Below the pieces are notes generated by a model. That model saw nothing but the letters and a program-made list of their open reading frames with translations, did not search any database and had not been told where the DNA came from. From Hemerocallis citrina (lineage: Eukaryota > Streptophyta > Magnoliopsida > Asparagales > Asphodelaceae), in the NCBI GenBank assembly GCA_017893485.1, contig CM030364.1:40279825-40343824 (forward strand): DNA of 64,000 bases, given 5' to 3'. Of this stretch, positions 22,319 through 35,126 are shown in pieces. Position 1 is the stretch's first letter, and every line of letters starts with the position of its first letter. Made by a program: the position numbers and the translations under genes.

Positions 22319-25300
22319 GTATGTGGATCTCGGGATGCTGCAGCTAGATATCTAAGAATCCACTTTACTGCATCCCAATACAGTTTACCCAGATTCTTCA
22401 TGTAACAGCTGACAACTCTCACTGCTTGTGCGATGTCTGGTCTTGTAGACACCATCGCATACATCAAACTCCCAACGGCTGAGGCATAAGGAATACCAGT
22501 CATTTCCTCCATCTCTGCCTCTGTCTTAGGACACAAGTCCATCGATAACTTGAAGTGAGTAGCCAGGGGACAAGTGACTGGCCTCGCGCCATCCATATTG
22601 AATCTCTTCAACACCTTCTTAACATAGTCCATTTGAGATAACCAAAGCTTCTTGCTTTTCCTGTCTCTACTAATCTTCATGTCGAGGATTTTCTTTGCTT
22701 CACCCAAGTCCTTCATCGAAAACTTTGTAGCTAGCATCTTCTTCTCTTCATTGATCTTCTCCATACATGAACCTACTAACAACATGTCGTCCACATACAA
22801 TGCCAAGGTAACCATATAATTGTCCTCATATCTACGATTATACACACAATGATCTATTTCACATCTATCGAAACATTTTCCTCTCATAAAGCAATCAAAC
22901 TTCAAATACCATTATCGCGGTGCTTGTTTGAACCCATAAAGACTCTTCCTCAGTCAACACACCATGTCTTCTTTCCCTTTTGCTTCAAAAACTGTGGGTT
23001 ATTTCATGTACAGCTCTTCTTTGACATCACCATGGAGAAATCTTGTTTTCACATCCAACTGCTTTAAGTGCAAGTCTTCAACTGCCACAATACTAAGTAG
23101 AACCCTAATTGAAGCCATCTTCACAACCGGTGTAAAGATCTCACTGTAATCAACACATTCTCTTTGAGAGAATCCTTTCACAACAAGCCTCGCCTTGTAC
23201 CTTTTACTGCCATCTGCCTCATCCTTAACTCTAAAAACTCATTTGTTTATAAGAGCCTGTTTTCCTACAGGTAACTTGGCCAACTCCCAAGTTTGGTTCT
23301 GTTCCAAGAATTTCATCTCATTCCTTATGGCCAACTCCCACTGAATTCAAGCATCATCCCTCAAAGTTTCCTCATAAGTCTCTGGCTCTCCTGAATCCGT
23401 GTACAGAATATGCTCGTGAACAATACTAGCTAATGGACCAAATATCTTGGTTGGCCTTCTCGCTCGTGTCGATCTCCTCAAAGTGGGTACAGGTTCACCG
23501 ACCAGTTCAGGTTTCCCAAACTGCTCTGGATGTACTTGTCCGTCTTGGACAACCTGCTAAATCCTAATAGGCTCACCATGAGCCTCCTGTGCCGCCTGTG
23601 GTACTTGTACCTGCTACTGCACTATAGGGCCCCCACTATTAAGGCCACCTTCAGAGTCTGAATATGAATCTGAGTCTGAACCACAAGCTGACTCTGAACT
23701 GGTTGTACTACCTTGACCTGTGTGCCTGTCCTTGTATAGGACCTCTTCATTGAACACTACATTCTCGCTGCGAATGACCTTGCTATCCACAAAATCTCAA
23801 AGTCTGTAACCATACTGATCGCCGCCGTAGCCAATGAATACACACCTCCTGGACTTAGAATCCAGTTTCTTCCTTTCTTCCCTGTCAATTAGTGAATATG
23901 CAATACAACCATAAATATTCAAATGTGAATAATTGACAGTTTTACCTGACCATAGTTCTTGCGGAATTGCCCCATCAAGGGCACTAGACGGGCAACTGTT
24001 AATCAAGTACATAGGTGTATCCACTTTAGCAGCCCAAAGATGGACCGGAAGACCCGCATGAAGTCTCATGCATCTCGCCCTTTCGAATATCGTGTGGTTC
24101 ATTTTTTTGCTACACCATTCTCCTATGGAGTTTTAGGAACTGTCTTGATTCCTTTGATACCTTCCTTTGCAGATAGTCAAAAAACTCTTTGCTTGTGTAC
24201 CCACCTCCATTGTCGGACTTTAATGCTTTCACTTTGCAACCCGTCACATTCTCAACTTTAGCCTTCCAAGCTTTGAATGCATCAAACACCTCTGATCTCT
24301 CGCGAATTGCTTGAATCCAAACTTATCTTGTAGCATCTTCTATGAATATAACGAAGTATCTCTTACCACTATAGGAGAATTCCTGAGCTGGACCCAACAC
24401 ATCTGTATGTACCAACTCCAGCTTCCCATGCTTCTTCTCATGCTCATTCAACTGAAAGCTAATTTTCTTCTATTTGCCCATCATGCAGTTCTCGTAGAAA
24501 TCCATCTCAACCTTCTTAATCCCCAATAAAAGATCCCTAGAATAAAGCTGTTTGACACCTTTTTCACCAAGGTACCCCAACCTGGCATGCCATAGAATCG
24601 AAGAGGAACTACATGCTAATGCTGTAGCAATGATATTACCTGAATTACCTCCTCTGAGTAAGTACAAAGTGTCATCACGCTTTCCTTTTGCCACCAACCT
24701 GGCACCTGTAGTCACCTTCTATTTTTCATGCCCAAAAGTTGTTGTAAATCATTCTTTGTCTAGTTTACTAGTTGAGATTAAGTTCTTCTTCAAACTTAGA
24801 ATATGTCTTGTGTCATTCAAGACCAATTGCCCACCATTGTGAGTCTTCTCTCTCACTATGCCTTTACCTACAACTGGACATATTTTTCCATTGCCAACTG
24901 AAACAGCACCAAAATCACCTGTCCTATAATCCTCAAAAACATCCCTCATGGGTGTACAATGATAAGAAGCATCTGAGTCTATACATCAATCATCTTGCAT
25001 AATATTAAATCCAGCAGATAAACACAATTCATCTATATGAGGTTCAATACTTACCATATTGGCTACCTGTGACCCTGCTTGTACTTTCTTATACTCCTCA
25101 CATAGCTTCTTGCAGTACCAACACTTACATTTACAATATCCGGTTCTTGACTTGGACCTTGATTCCTGCTTTGCGACCTTCCTCTATTGTTACTTATACC
25201 ACGGTTATCAACCGACAGCGCAACATTGCTAGGATATGACACCGAAGTCTCTCCATGTCTCTTCCTTCTTACATCTTCATTCATAATGTTGCTTATAACA

Positions 25301-25863
25301 TCCTTTAGAGTTGTCGTATCAGTCATGGTGCTTGTAACAGTTTGCTCTACTGTGCCGTAACTATCGGGAAGAATGGATAGCAACAACAACGATTGTGTCC
25401 TTTCCTCAAACTTTAAACCCGACAATTCCATCTGATTGTAAACCATATAGAAATTGTTGATGTGCTCTGCAACTGAATCCCTTTCCGACAACTTCAATTT
25501 AACCAACTTCTTTAGGTGTAGGATCTGGTTCACTGCATTCGGTTTCTCAAACATATCTGTCAAGATCTCTATTGCCTTCTTCGCGGTCTTTACCTTCTCA
25601 ATGTGAAATAGAGATTTCCTACCCAGCGACAACTGATCTGTCCCAGTGCTTTCTGATCCAATCTATTCTAAGCCGTCAATGCAACCGGATCAACCTCCAC
25701 CCCTTCTGGCTTCACACCAAATAATGGATCATCTAGATCCTTCTGTCGGAGATACGCAATCATTTGGATCTTGCACATTGTGAAATCTGTTCCATCAAAC
25801 TCTTTAACTTTACTTGTCCCCCATCTTAATCAACGCTACCAACTTGGTGCTCTGATACTACTT
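22319..25863 (-). pseudogene. Tork-like Ty1/copia element 3, gag-pol remnant (3' truncated)
   Basis: Read on the minus strand, domains appear in copia order. Primer-binding site complement at 25847-25860. Gag at about 25063-25840 (LPDSYGTVEQTV). Protease C-terminal half at 24749-24949 (HILSLKKNLISTSKLDKE). GAG-pre-integrase at 24470-24715 (WHARLGYLGEKGVKQLYSRD). Integrase C-terminal part at 23797-24102 (FIGYGGDQYGYRL). Reverse transcriptase at 22999-23181 and 22340-22905 (LYVDDMLLVG intact). Sequence stops before RNase H near 22340, where unrelated LTR-like DNA begins, so the 3' end and 3' LTR are lost. Stops and frameshifts break every domain. The wording is closest to the Tork/TNT1 group. 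Confidence 0.8.
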
Positions 25864-25929
25864 TGTTGAGTTCTAACTGCGGAATAACTCACCAACAAAG
25901 TTGCAAGAACAATAGAATCAAAAGCAAGA

Positions 25930-28900
25930 TGTTATCCCCATTCCTGCAAATACATATTTTCTGAATATTTTCTGTATTTCGATTATTGATAAATTTATTT
26001 TGTGTTAAATTTGTTTTGAAATTTTCTATTAAAATATTTCTCAATCGAAAATTATATTATTTCGAATGATAGTGTATTTTAAACTTGATTTATAATCTTA
26101 ATTTATCACTTAATTATATTTGAGCCCAAATCATATATATTATTATTGGATTATTTTAATTAGTTCGTCAAACCCGAATACTATTTTGTTATATATTTAA
26201 TTATGCTTATTAATTGTTACTTTGGATTAGTTAAATTATTTTTATTTACCAAAATATTTTATTTTCGTATTTGATCTGATTTTTCCTGGCGAATTCCAAT
26301 TTATTTTCAAGCCCTAATTTATATTTTAATGCATTTTCATTATTTATTTATTTATTCGGATTTAAATTTTTATTCGTGAAATTTTTTCGTTCTTTTTGAT
26401 CGAGCAATTCTTATTGATCATATTGCTCTCTTATTTTTTTGTGGGTATTTTTATTTGAACCTATTGATTTTGATCTATCTCTTAATTGAAACCTAAAACC
26501 CAATTTCATTTGTTTTTATCCAAATCTGCTCTTATTGGATCCTAATTCACCAACCCAGTACCCTAATTGTACACTATAAATACAACTCTGCTGCAAATCC
26601 TAAAAATTGCTCTTTTTTGAATCCTAATAGCCGTTTATTCTCTCTCCTCAAGTTTCTCTCTCCTCCCTCTTCTTTCTCTCTCCCCAAACTAAACCCATCT
26701 CCCTTTCTTCTTCTCCGGCCAAATCCCGGCGACCCCGTCACCGCTACCCCCCGTCGATCCCTCGTCGGTGCGCCGCCACCACAGAAACCCCCCCTCCTCT
26801 GACTTCGATGACAACAACAGCCTCCTCCAACTTGTGCCTCCTTTCCCGTTGAGCCAGCATCAACCCAATCCCGACTGCCTAGCACGTCGCCGTTCCGCTC
26901 GCTGTCGTGCCGTTTGCCGCCTGACGTCGGGCTGCCATCGGCCAGATCCCGACCACCCCCTTGCCCCTTTGTTGTTATTGCTGCCATGTTGGGTCTCTTT
27001 GTACACTGTTGTTGCTGAGTTCTCCTTGTGTGTGCACGTATATTGCATGTATTATTGTTGGATTTACTAGTTCGTGAGTTCGTTGCTTCGGAATTCTTAT
27101 CCCGTTATTCTTGGTATTCATTTTCACCGATTAACAGGCAAGTCACTGTCCTCTTGAATTGCTAATTATTGTATCAGATTCAAGTGTTATTAACATTTGC
27201 AAGTAGATCTCTTTGTTATCGTATTATCCTTTGTTATCTCTTTTGTTGGGTCTATTGAGGGTTTACACGAGCTAACCCCAATATTCTTGATATCGTGCCA
27301 CTTTAACTCTAAAGTTTGGATCTTTCATGAATGCATATAGAATTGATAATAGGGTTATTCATACAAGTCACAACACAAATAAATTATTCTAGAGACAATT
27401 GTTATTGTGTATGTTGTTTGAGCATTTGATGATTGATTGATGTTAGACTTGTATATGTATGTGTCCTAATTTTTATTTATCATGTTTTGACACCCATCAT
27501 GGTGCTTACATAATTTATTGACTAAAGAATCGATATCCTTCAAGTTTAATTAAATTATTTTCAAGGAACATACCCTAAAAACTGTACATGCTTGCTGACT
27601 TGAACTTTGATCGCTATTTTCGAACAAGTAAATGACCTTAAAATAAAATAATTTTTTGAATATGAAATGTATCCCCAAGTGTCTAGTTATTAAAAACATC
27701 AAGAATTTTCTAATTCCGAGTTTTGTAGCAAAAATTATGCCCGTTTTACTACAGCTGTGTTTTTACTTTCAGATTTTTAGATTCTCGTACCTTTCATGTT
27801 CAAACAGTAAAAAGGCTGAGCAAATGATAAAATTTTTCTATGAAAATTTTCAGATTGTTTCTTAACATGGTTAGGAGTCTAGATATATTTTTACTGAATT
27901 TAATAATGAGTTTTGCTGTTTCTAAAAATTTAATTAACAAGATGTCGAATTTGTGCCTCAAAATAAAACCTGGAAAGAAATATGTGTTTGACCTAGCTAC
28001 TATTGTAGGAATTTGAACTTTAAGTATGATTTGGAACCGTATGGAAGTCTAGATTCTAGATTTTCTGACAGATTCAACTTTCGATTTCTGAGTCAGCAGG
28101 AAACTGCATTTTTGTACAGGTTGCGCTTGCTGTCCAGAATTTTAGATCCCTCTTTTTAATGAGTTAATAATTCCTATGTTGTACTATTGCATGAATTAAT
28201 GAATGTATGTTGCATTGCATATTCCCAATGAGTTATTGTTACTATTTTAACCGTCCTCTTCATGTCATCAACCTATTGTTTCCCTATTGATACTATCGTT
28301 CACCGAATTGTCCATTAATTGCATATTGTATTATTGCATTGATAAATAATTAACAAGCTGGGGTTAAGGGTTGACTTTTGAGTAGTGAACAAAGTAGTGA
28401 ATGTATTTGGAGGAGGTGCCCGGGTTTTCCTAATTACTGTTCCGGCTACCGTTTTATCGTGTGATTGTGGTTATGGCCGTAACCCAATCTATCGTGTACC
28501 GTATCATTGCCGATGACCGTTTCATACACCGAAAGGTGAATAGTGTTTATCGTTACCGTTGCCAAATACATGATCTACCAAGTGCACCACTTGATTCTAA
28601 AACGAAATTGATTGTATGCATCGAACCTGTAGTATGGGATGCAGTAATTCATGCATAAGTTAGGATTAAAATGAATAATAGAAATAAGGATTGACACATT
28701 ACCGACATTGCATGTTGTTCTTCATTGTTCCTATTTGTATCCAATATTTTTTAAGTGATATTAATCTTAACCGTTGATTACCGTTATCGAATATTAAATC
28801 ATTGTCACACTGTTGCATTGATTACTATGTTATTGATTATTATAATCATGCTATGTTATTGATTCCTATTAATCCATTGATTCATTGTTATACCGTTATT

Positions 28901-29362
28901 CCATTCTTCCCTACTTTCTCTACTTGCTGTCCATGACTTGCTCTAAGGACATTGTTCTCCTCTTTTTAGATGAAGTGTATACAGGTAATGAAGGAGAATT
29001 GCTTGTTGAAATTGGAGGACAAACAATTTGAAGATTTCTGCTTTTAAATTGTTTATCGTTTTAATAAACTTAATGTATTGAGACTTGTTATTATTTTGGA
29101 TTGGATTATTATTGTTTTGGGCTTATATCCCGGATTTTATTATTGTTTCCAGACGTTGGATTATTATTATTGTATTTGAATATTTTTATTGCTTAATTCC
29201 AAGTATTATTGTTCATGAGATTATTATTACTGCATGTGCAATTGTTCTGTATTGTTTATATTGTTAAGTTAATCGGATAAACAGCTTATGGGTGACGTTA
29301 GTCATTCGCTGAGCCAATGTTATGCTCTCATATTCCGTGTTTTTGGAAAGCGGGGCATGAGA
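25930..29362 (+). mobile_element. Solo LTR F (long-LTR family 2)
   Basis: Starts TGTTATCCCCATTCC and ends GGGGCATGAGA (terminal CA changed to GA). It is flanked by perfect CAAGA duplications (25925-25929, 29363-29367). Length is 3,433 bp with no coding region. A TATAAATA box lies near 26575, followed by a GC-rich leader (26640-26980), a GC-type donor (CAG|GCAAGT, 27135-27143) and acceptor-like sites near 28979-28984. The final ~80 bp match solo LTRs E and G. Confidence 0.88.
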
Positions 29363-29748
29363 CAAGAAAACAAAGAACAACTAAAAGTAACACACAAGAA
29401 TAGCATTGGTATAAATACCCGAAACTCGGATCCGACCCGGACCCGGCATTGGACCGGAACCGACCCGGCCTATCCGGGTCCGGGTCCGGATCCTAAAATG
29501 GGACGCGTTGTACTTTCGAGTCCGGGTCCGGGTCCGCTCAAAAGAGATCCGACCCGGACCCGGACCCGTTAAAAACCCCCAAAAAAATCAACATAAAAAT
29601 AAATATTCTATCCTCATCCCTCCTGTAATACCCTAATTTTTCATTTATGAAAATTATTATTTTGTATTATTAATTTGTACGTATTGTGAAAGTGCAATCT
29701 TGCGGTATAAAATTTTATAATTATTTTTATTTCATAGACAAATGAGTA

Positions 29749-29816
29749 TACATACATACATACATACATACATACATACATACATACATACATACATACA
29801 TACATACATACATGCA

Positions 29817-29871
<55 letters not shown>
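29749..29871. repeat. (CATA)n-(TA)n microsatellite in solo LTR A
   Basis: About 24 CATA units are followed by about 13 TA units. The chromovirus LTR copies have a much shorter TATATG run at the same place (35778-35825, 40135-40160). Confidence 0.9.
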
Positions 29872-31245
29872 CTTTTATTATTTTTACCCAAAGCCTATTT
29901 TTAAACAAACATAAGTATTCTTTTATTTTGAGCCCAACTAAATTTATTTTAAATGTAAGCTATTTTGACCCGTTAAATAAAAGCCCATGATTTTATTCTC
30001 TTTCTTATTACAACTTGTAGTGTAGACAATTTTTATAGATTTTTTTATAAAAACTAAAATCTACAACTTTTAAAATAGGGGACTATGGGAACACGCGCAT
30101 CACACGTGCACGTGTTTGTGCACCTTTTTGCATGGCCAGATATGGACTAGGAGGGAAAAGAGAGTGGAGTTTGTGGGAGGTAGTTTTTGTGAACATGGTT
30201 GGTTACTACAACTTCCCCTTGAATCCTAGCCTTTGTTTCTTAACTCCTAGATCAATCCTAGCCTTTGTTTCTTAACTCCTAGATCAATCCTAGCCTTCTA
30301 TTTATCCCAAAATTTTGTATAAATACCCCCCCCCCCCTAGCCTAGTTATTCTTACACTCTTCATTCTCCAAACCTATAGTGAAATAATACAATTATTAGT
30401 AGTAGATTATTAGTAGAAAGTGAGAATAAAAGATTGAGAGTTTGAGTGTGTGTGCTAGAAGCAAGGAGGCCGGCTACATCACTTGGGAGCTTTCGGTTTG
30501 CACATCAAGCAAGGAGGAGACACACTCATGTGGGCAAGCTCAATCTAGGAGGAGAAGGGCTTTTCGTTTAGGAGTTGTTGTGTGATTTTCTCTCCAAAAT
30601 AAGGTGGGTGGTTTTCTATATTTCTAATTTAGATGCCATGCTATGAGTGATTGAAGTAATGATGCATGAAAGAAACTAATAAGACTACACTTAATTGGAA
30701 AAAGAACTTGCTAGTTGATTAGATTAATGCTTGATAGATTGTATGTTAACTTGTCATGAATCTTAATTTTGTGTGCAAATTGCTTGTAGTTATGGAAATA
30801 TTGAATTGGGATTGTTGATAATGTTAAAATTGAGTACAAAATGCTAGTAGATGAAATTATTGTTTTATGTGCTAAATGGACTATCGTGATATTGTTTCAA
30901 ATGAATAAAATTATCCTATGCATTTGGGTTTATGAAAGAGAGAAAAACAGGAAATTATATTTATAATGTGAATTTTTTTGTAACGATTTGTATTTGAGAA
31001 ATGTCAAATTTGAACTGAGGAGAGAGTAGTATGCAATTTAAATTATTGTATGAGAAATGTGTATTAAATTACTGAAAAAATTATTTTAAAAATACTAGGG
31101 TGTTAATTTAAGTTAAAATATACGTTCTGAAAATTTACATGGTTTTTGGTGCAAGCAAAACAAAGATAAAGCTTGTGAACATCGAAACATTTTAATAAAA
31201 CAGAGACCCGAGTTAAATAGAATTCAAGTTGTATTTGTGACAACT

Positions 31246-31338
31246 TGAGCCTATAGCTCAAGTGGTCAGTTGGCATTCTGGCACTACAGTGGCGCGGCAC
31301 GTGACTTGAGGTCGCTGGTTCGATACCTTGAGGCCACC
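31246..31338 (+). repeat. tRNA-like module 1 of solo LTR A
   Basis: TAGCTCAAGTGG (31254-31265) fits the Pol III A-box and GGTTCGATACC (31317-31327) the B-box with one change. Spacing resembles a tRNA with a long variable arm. Acceptor pairing is poor, so it is tRNA-derived rather than a tRNA gene. It is conserved at 41491-41580. Confidence 0.6.
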
Positions 31339-31420
31339 TTCTTTTTGTGCGGTTTAAAAAAAAATTAACCAACACCCGAACAAAGAGTATATAACTCTCT
31401 GTCTCCCTATTCATATCGCT

Positions 31421-31493
31421 GAGCGCCTTCAGCCTAGTGGCTAGCGGGTGCGGCTGTCTTCTCTGAGGTTACGGGTTCGATTCTGGTGTTAGC
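31421..31493 (+). repeat. tRNA-like module 2 of solo LTR A
   Basis: AGCC-TAGT-GGCT at 31431-31442 can form a D-stem. GGTTCGATTCT at 31474-31484 is a near-consensus B-box with a partly paired T-arm. It lies about 85 bases downstream of module 1 and is conserved at 41663-41737. Confidence 0.6.
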
Positions 31494-33972
31494 CAGAATT
31501 TTTATATTTTTCAAAATTGATTTTGGGAGTTTTCTTGATGTATAAAAATTCCGAAAAAAATACCGTAATTATTCTAAAATCATATACAACTTATGAAAAT
31601 AAATTGGAAGTTATTGGAATGAAATAAAGTGTGTTTTGAGGTAAAGTTGTATTCAAAACTATGGTTTCTTGGCTGTATAATTTCATAAAAATGTGTGTTT
31701 TCACGAGGTGATTAAGATAAGTATTAATAAAGGAAAATTGATGGAAAGAAAATATAAATGTGAATTTTTATATGGGTCATTTTTGCTAAAGAGTAGCGTG
31801 ACAATGGTGATATTACGAATATTTACTTTGACTAGATGTTTTCGTAAGATGATTTTTATGTGAAAATAAATATTGGTTATGGAATGCATGATGTATAATT
31901 GAACTCCATGTATGATAATTGATTCATGAAAATGGTGGAAATCATGTAATTGAAAAAGAGAAATGTTCTTGAGTATGACAACTCAGATATGTGAATTTGT
32001 GAATTGAAATTAAAAATTAGGGTGTAGCCAAAACTCACACCGGCAAGTGAAAGTGATGAGATATGATTATTGAAATTGAAAAGACCAAGTTTGGGTCATT
32101 ATGAAGAGAAAGAAATAAGACCAGTATTAGTGAGAGGGCTGACTCTAAGAGATTGATTTTGTTCATGATTTCATTAAATTAAGAATTAGTCCATAGTGAA
32201 GAGGTGATGAAAGTAAGAGAAAAACACAAGTATGAGGGCCTCGAGTCTATGATGTGGGTGTGATTCACAGTTTGTCTTCACGATGCGTCGTGACATGACG
32301 TGGGCACTACTCCGAAATTATCAGGATCTTGGCGACGCTTGTGGGGTGTTTGTTGACTGCGAGAGGATCGTGTGCCATGAAGGAGGCTAAATTGTCCATA
32401 GGTTGTCTTCACGATGCGTCGTGACATGACATGAGATTCCCCTCCAGTTTTTCTGTACATGAGCTCGTACTCATAGGACATCTAAGATACTTACCGTAGT
32501 TACAGTAGTAGATTAAGTCATGACGATGGATTGAACCCTACAAGATAAAGAACGATTAAGAGGCTTGCCCTCGGACCTATGCAGTATGGGATGCATAGAA
32601 TCTGAACAAGTGCGCATTAGTGTCATATAATATAAATAACTGCATTAAGGACTAAGTGCACAATCACAACAGGATATTCCCCTTAGTTTGATATGTGAAC
32701 AAGTTTGTGTTTGTTAAATATGGAAAATCAATTATACTGTTTCTGGCATAGAGAGGATGGCCATATATAATATTCGTCGGTTGAATAAACTGACGTACCC
32801 ATAGTTTTGTATGCAGGATAAATGGCGTGATAAAGATTAAAGAAGAACTGATGCTTAGAGATTATTCAAATATTGTTGTACTTTCATTTATGTAAATGTT
32901 ATAATTTTGCTTCCGCTGTAAAGTGTAAAGATTTCTTGTAACTCTGATGTAAAGTAAAAAGTTTTAAATTCCTTATAAAATTGTATGAAAAAAGTGTAAA
33001 GATCATGTGAATCTCGAATTCAGTTGTATTTTGAAATTCGGGGTGTTACACCTCCCCTCTTTCCTCCTTAATTCTAAATCTTCCTCTTCCAAACTCAAAA
33101 CTCATGCATTTTTCTTCTCTCCTCTATTCTAAATCATCCACTCGCCTCCTTCGCTCGCCCCTCACACTCCTGCTCCTACCCGTATGGGTAGGAATATTTT
33201 AATAGGACCCGGACCCGGAACTGGACCTGGTCCTTACGGGTCCGCCGGGTCAAATTTTTGGATCCGTAAGGGACCGGATCCGGGTCCGGGTAGTGAAGGA
33301 CCCAACCCGACCCGACTCGACCCGATACCAATGCTACACAAGAACACATAAAAAATTTTCTAGGTTCACCTAATGCAATGGCTACTTTCCCGCACAAAGG
33401 CACGCCTGCGGTTTCCACTAGAAATATGAAGAACAAGTTTACAAATCTCTCAAGAACTCACCACCAAGGTGTAAGATTTCTTTCTATCTCCCTCTCTCCC
33501 AATGACGGCTAGATCTTTCTTTTCTTATCACTTAACCATAAAATCGTACACAATACAATATATATATATAGATTTACACAACTTCCAATCTCAGCCGCTC
33601 ATCAATCAGCATCGTGACAGTCGATCGCAACACAGTGACGGTCGACCGGTTCATGCCTTCGACTGTACAGAGTCCAACAAAGAGTGGGTTAGTCAACTGT
33701 CCGGTCGACCGGTCATTCCTTCAAGATTGTAGGGTCCAATAGAGAAAGTGACGGTCGACTTCACAGTCGACATTACATTTGCCTGTACGTGTGCAGTCGA
33801 CTGTCCAAGTGCGGTCGATCGCATCTTGCCAGCAGTTGCTGGCTGCTCTGAGCTGCTTGCTCCATCTTAGACTCTTCTTCTCGTCTGTCTTCTTCAGTCC
33901 CATTATCGTATATTTGGATCCACAAACCCTAGCATTACAACTGTTGATTATAACAAAAACAGATGCATGAAA

Positions 33973-34098
33973 TTACAGTATAAAAGAACGTTTACTCAAT
34001 TCAAGCAGGAGTACTGCCATAAACCAAACTAGTTCTTTAGTTGCAAGAGGTTTAGTAAGTTTGTGACTTTTCAGTTTCTCCAGGACCGCACCTTGAAC
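33973..34098 (-). CDS. Possible terminal exon of an unidentified host gene
   Basis: After an acceptor-like TTGCTTCTGTAG on the minus strand, an open frame of 41 codons reads VQGAVLEKLKSHKLTKPL... and ends LLLELSKRSFIL before TAA at 33973-33975. I do not recognise the protein. It lies between a copia LTR and about 1 kb of low-repeat DNA that continues, across the 14-kb copia insertion, at 49341. A short open frame this size can occur by chance. Confidence 0.25.
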   Translation of the reverse strand, partial: VQGAVLEKLKSHKLTKPLATKELVWFMAVLLLELSKRSFIL

Positions 34099-35126
34099 CT
34101 ACAGAAGCAAAATTAAAGGTTAGTACAACCAAATGTATGGATTTAAAGGTGCATTTTCAGAGCCGGATAGGAGCCATATAATTTATACATAATAAACAAT
34201 GTACTAAGCATAAAATTAAGATTGCAGAGAAAACTAATATCCATCAATTTCAAGCTTTCTGGTATTTCAGATAAGCAATATGATTTTAGAAACCTACGAG
34301 TTGTACATGTGTTTGAAATCATAGACCAGAGAAGTATGCAGATTGAAGTTAGAGGACAAGAGAATTAATAAGTCTTCTCGTTTTTTTTTCTAATCATAGC
34401 CAGGAAGCGGTTACAACCACAGAGAAGGTGTAATGTTTTGAACTTCAAACTTTTCCACTGGGCTTATCACAGATTTACAAATATTATACTTTAATTACAA
34501 TAGAAATTAACATACACACTGCATATATCTCGTATTATGGTACAACTCTTGACAAATGTATATCCCTCACTCTCTCTCTTGTGGTCAATTGAAATAACCC
34601 CGACTGTTCCACACACTCTCAAATCTTGATACTCAGGTCATTTGAAATCGCCCAAATTGTTCAACTACAATCACATCAATCTTCAACTCCGGAGGAAAAT
34701 TTATTTAGAGCTTACTATAGCTGAGATCAAAATAACCATGATACAATATCAAGTTTTACACGAGAGGATGTCATCCGGTAGAACTATTATGATATATGGC
34801 ATCCGCCTAGAAAATTAAGTAAACATTGTTCTTGCTTCCAAGAAACTTAACTTATCAACCAGGCTTGTTAAAGAAGGTGACAACATAGAGAGGTGTAGGT
34901 TTGAAAATCATTTGTATATGCTTGTTAAGGTTGGTCAACTTAGCATTCAACAGAACCATGAGGACCAGCAAAGGCCTTAAGAATAATGAAGGAGAAAAAA
35001 CTGTAAACCCCCACTCTCATGCCCTAAACTTGCTTTAATACATGTAAACCCCTCAAACATTCGTTTTCACCAAAACCGTAACAATTACATACCTCAAACT
35101 TTATATAATTTCAAGAAACTACCTCA
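34099..35126. other. Low-repeat AT-rich DNA, no gene recognised
   Basis: No supported feature. It is probably the same locus as 49341-50880, since both flank one copia insertion with matching target duplications, and could be intronic sequence of a minus-strand gene. Confidence 0.4.

Larger units (their letters stand above)
29624..33050 (+). mobile_element. Solo LTR A (Tekay chromovirus family)
   Basis: Starts TGTAATACCCTAATTTTTC and ends TTCGGGGTGTTACA, with perfect CCTCC duplications at 29619-29623 and 33051-33055. At 3,427 bp it is colinear with the 3' LTR of the chromovirus at 40025-43299. Shared features are a TATAAATACCCC box (near 30318), a leader to about 30603, the donor-like AAG|GTGGGT, two tRNA-like modules, the ACTGACGTACCC block and the TTTGTATGCAG acceptor ending 32816. 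No internal coding region. Confidence 0.9.
29401..33336. mobile_element. hAT element with GACCCGG subterminal arrays, host of solo LTR A
   Basis: Termini TAGCATTGGTAT and ATACCAATGCTA are perfect inverted repeats, flanked by the exact 8-bp duplication CACAAGAA (29393-29400 and 33337-33344). Both ends carry dense GACCCGGACCC-type repeats (29427-29570 and 33205-33325) in opposite orientation, as in several plant hAT families. Its own sequence is only about 510 bp; the rest is the inserted solo LTR 29624-33050. No transposase is present. Confidence 0.9.
25864..33934 (-). mobile_element. 5' LTR of copia element 3, expanded to 8 kb by nested insertions
   Basis: Plus-strand start TGTTGAGTTCTAAC lies three bases beyond the primer-binding site. 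LTR pieces are 25864-25929, 29363-29400 and 33337 to about 33934; without insertions it is about 700 bp. The U3 (33600-33830) is studded with GTCGAC/GTCGATC motifs as in the LTR at 8809-9469. The outer boundary near 33934 is approximate because no matching 3' LTR remains. Confidence 0.65.

Noticed and set aside
26574..26987. Gly/Arg-rich open frame of 137 codons on the minus strand
   Set aside because: Antisense of the GC-rich leader of solo LTR F; no family resemblance.
29408..29575. GACCCGG-rich stretch considered as telomere- or satellite-like repeat
   Set aside because: It is one end of a hAT with matching inverted array and exact 8-bp target duplications, so it is subterminal sequence.
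29749..29871. Tandem CATA and TA runs considered as CRISPR-like array
   Set aside because: Simple microsatellite without spacers, and the DNA is plant nuclear.
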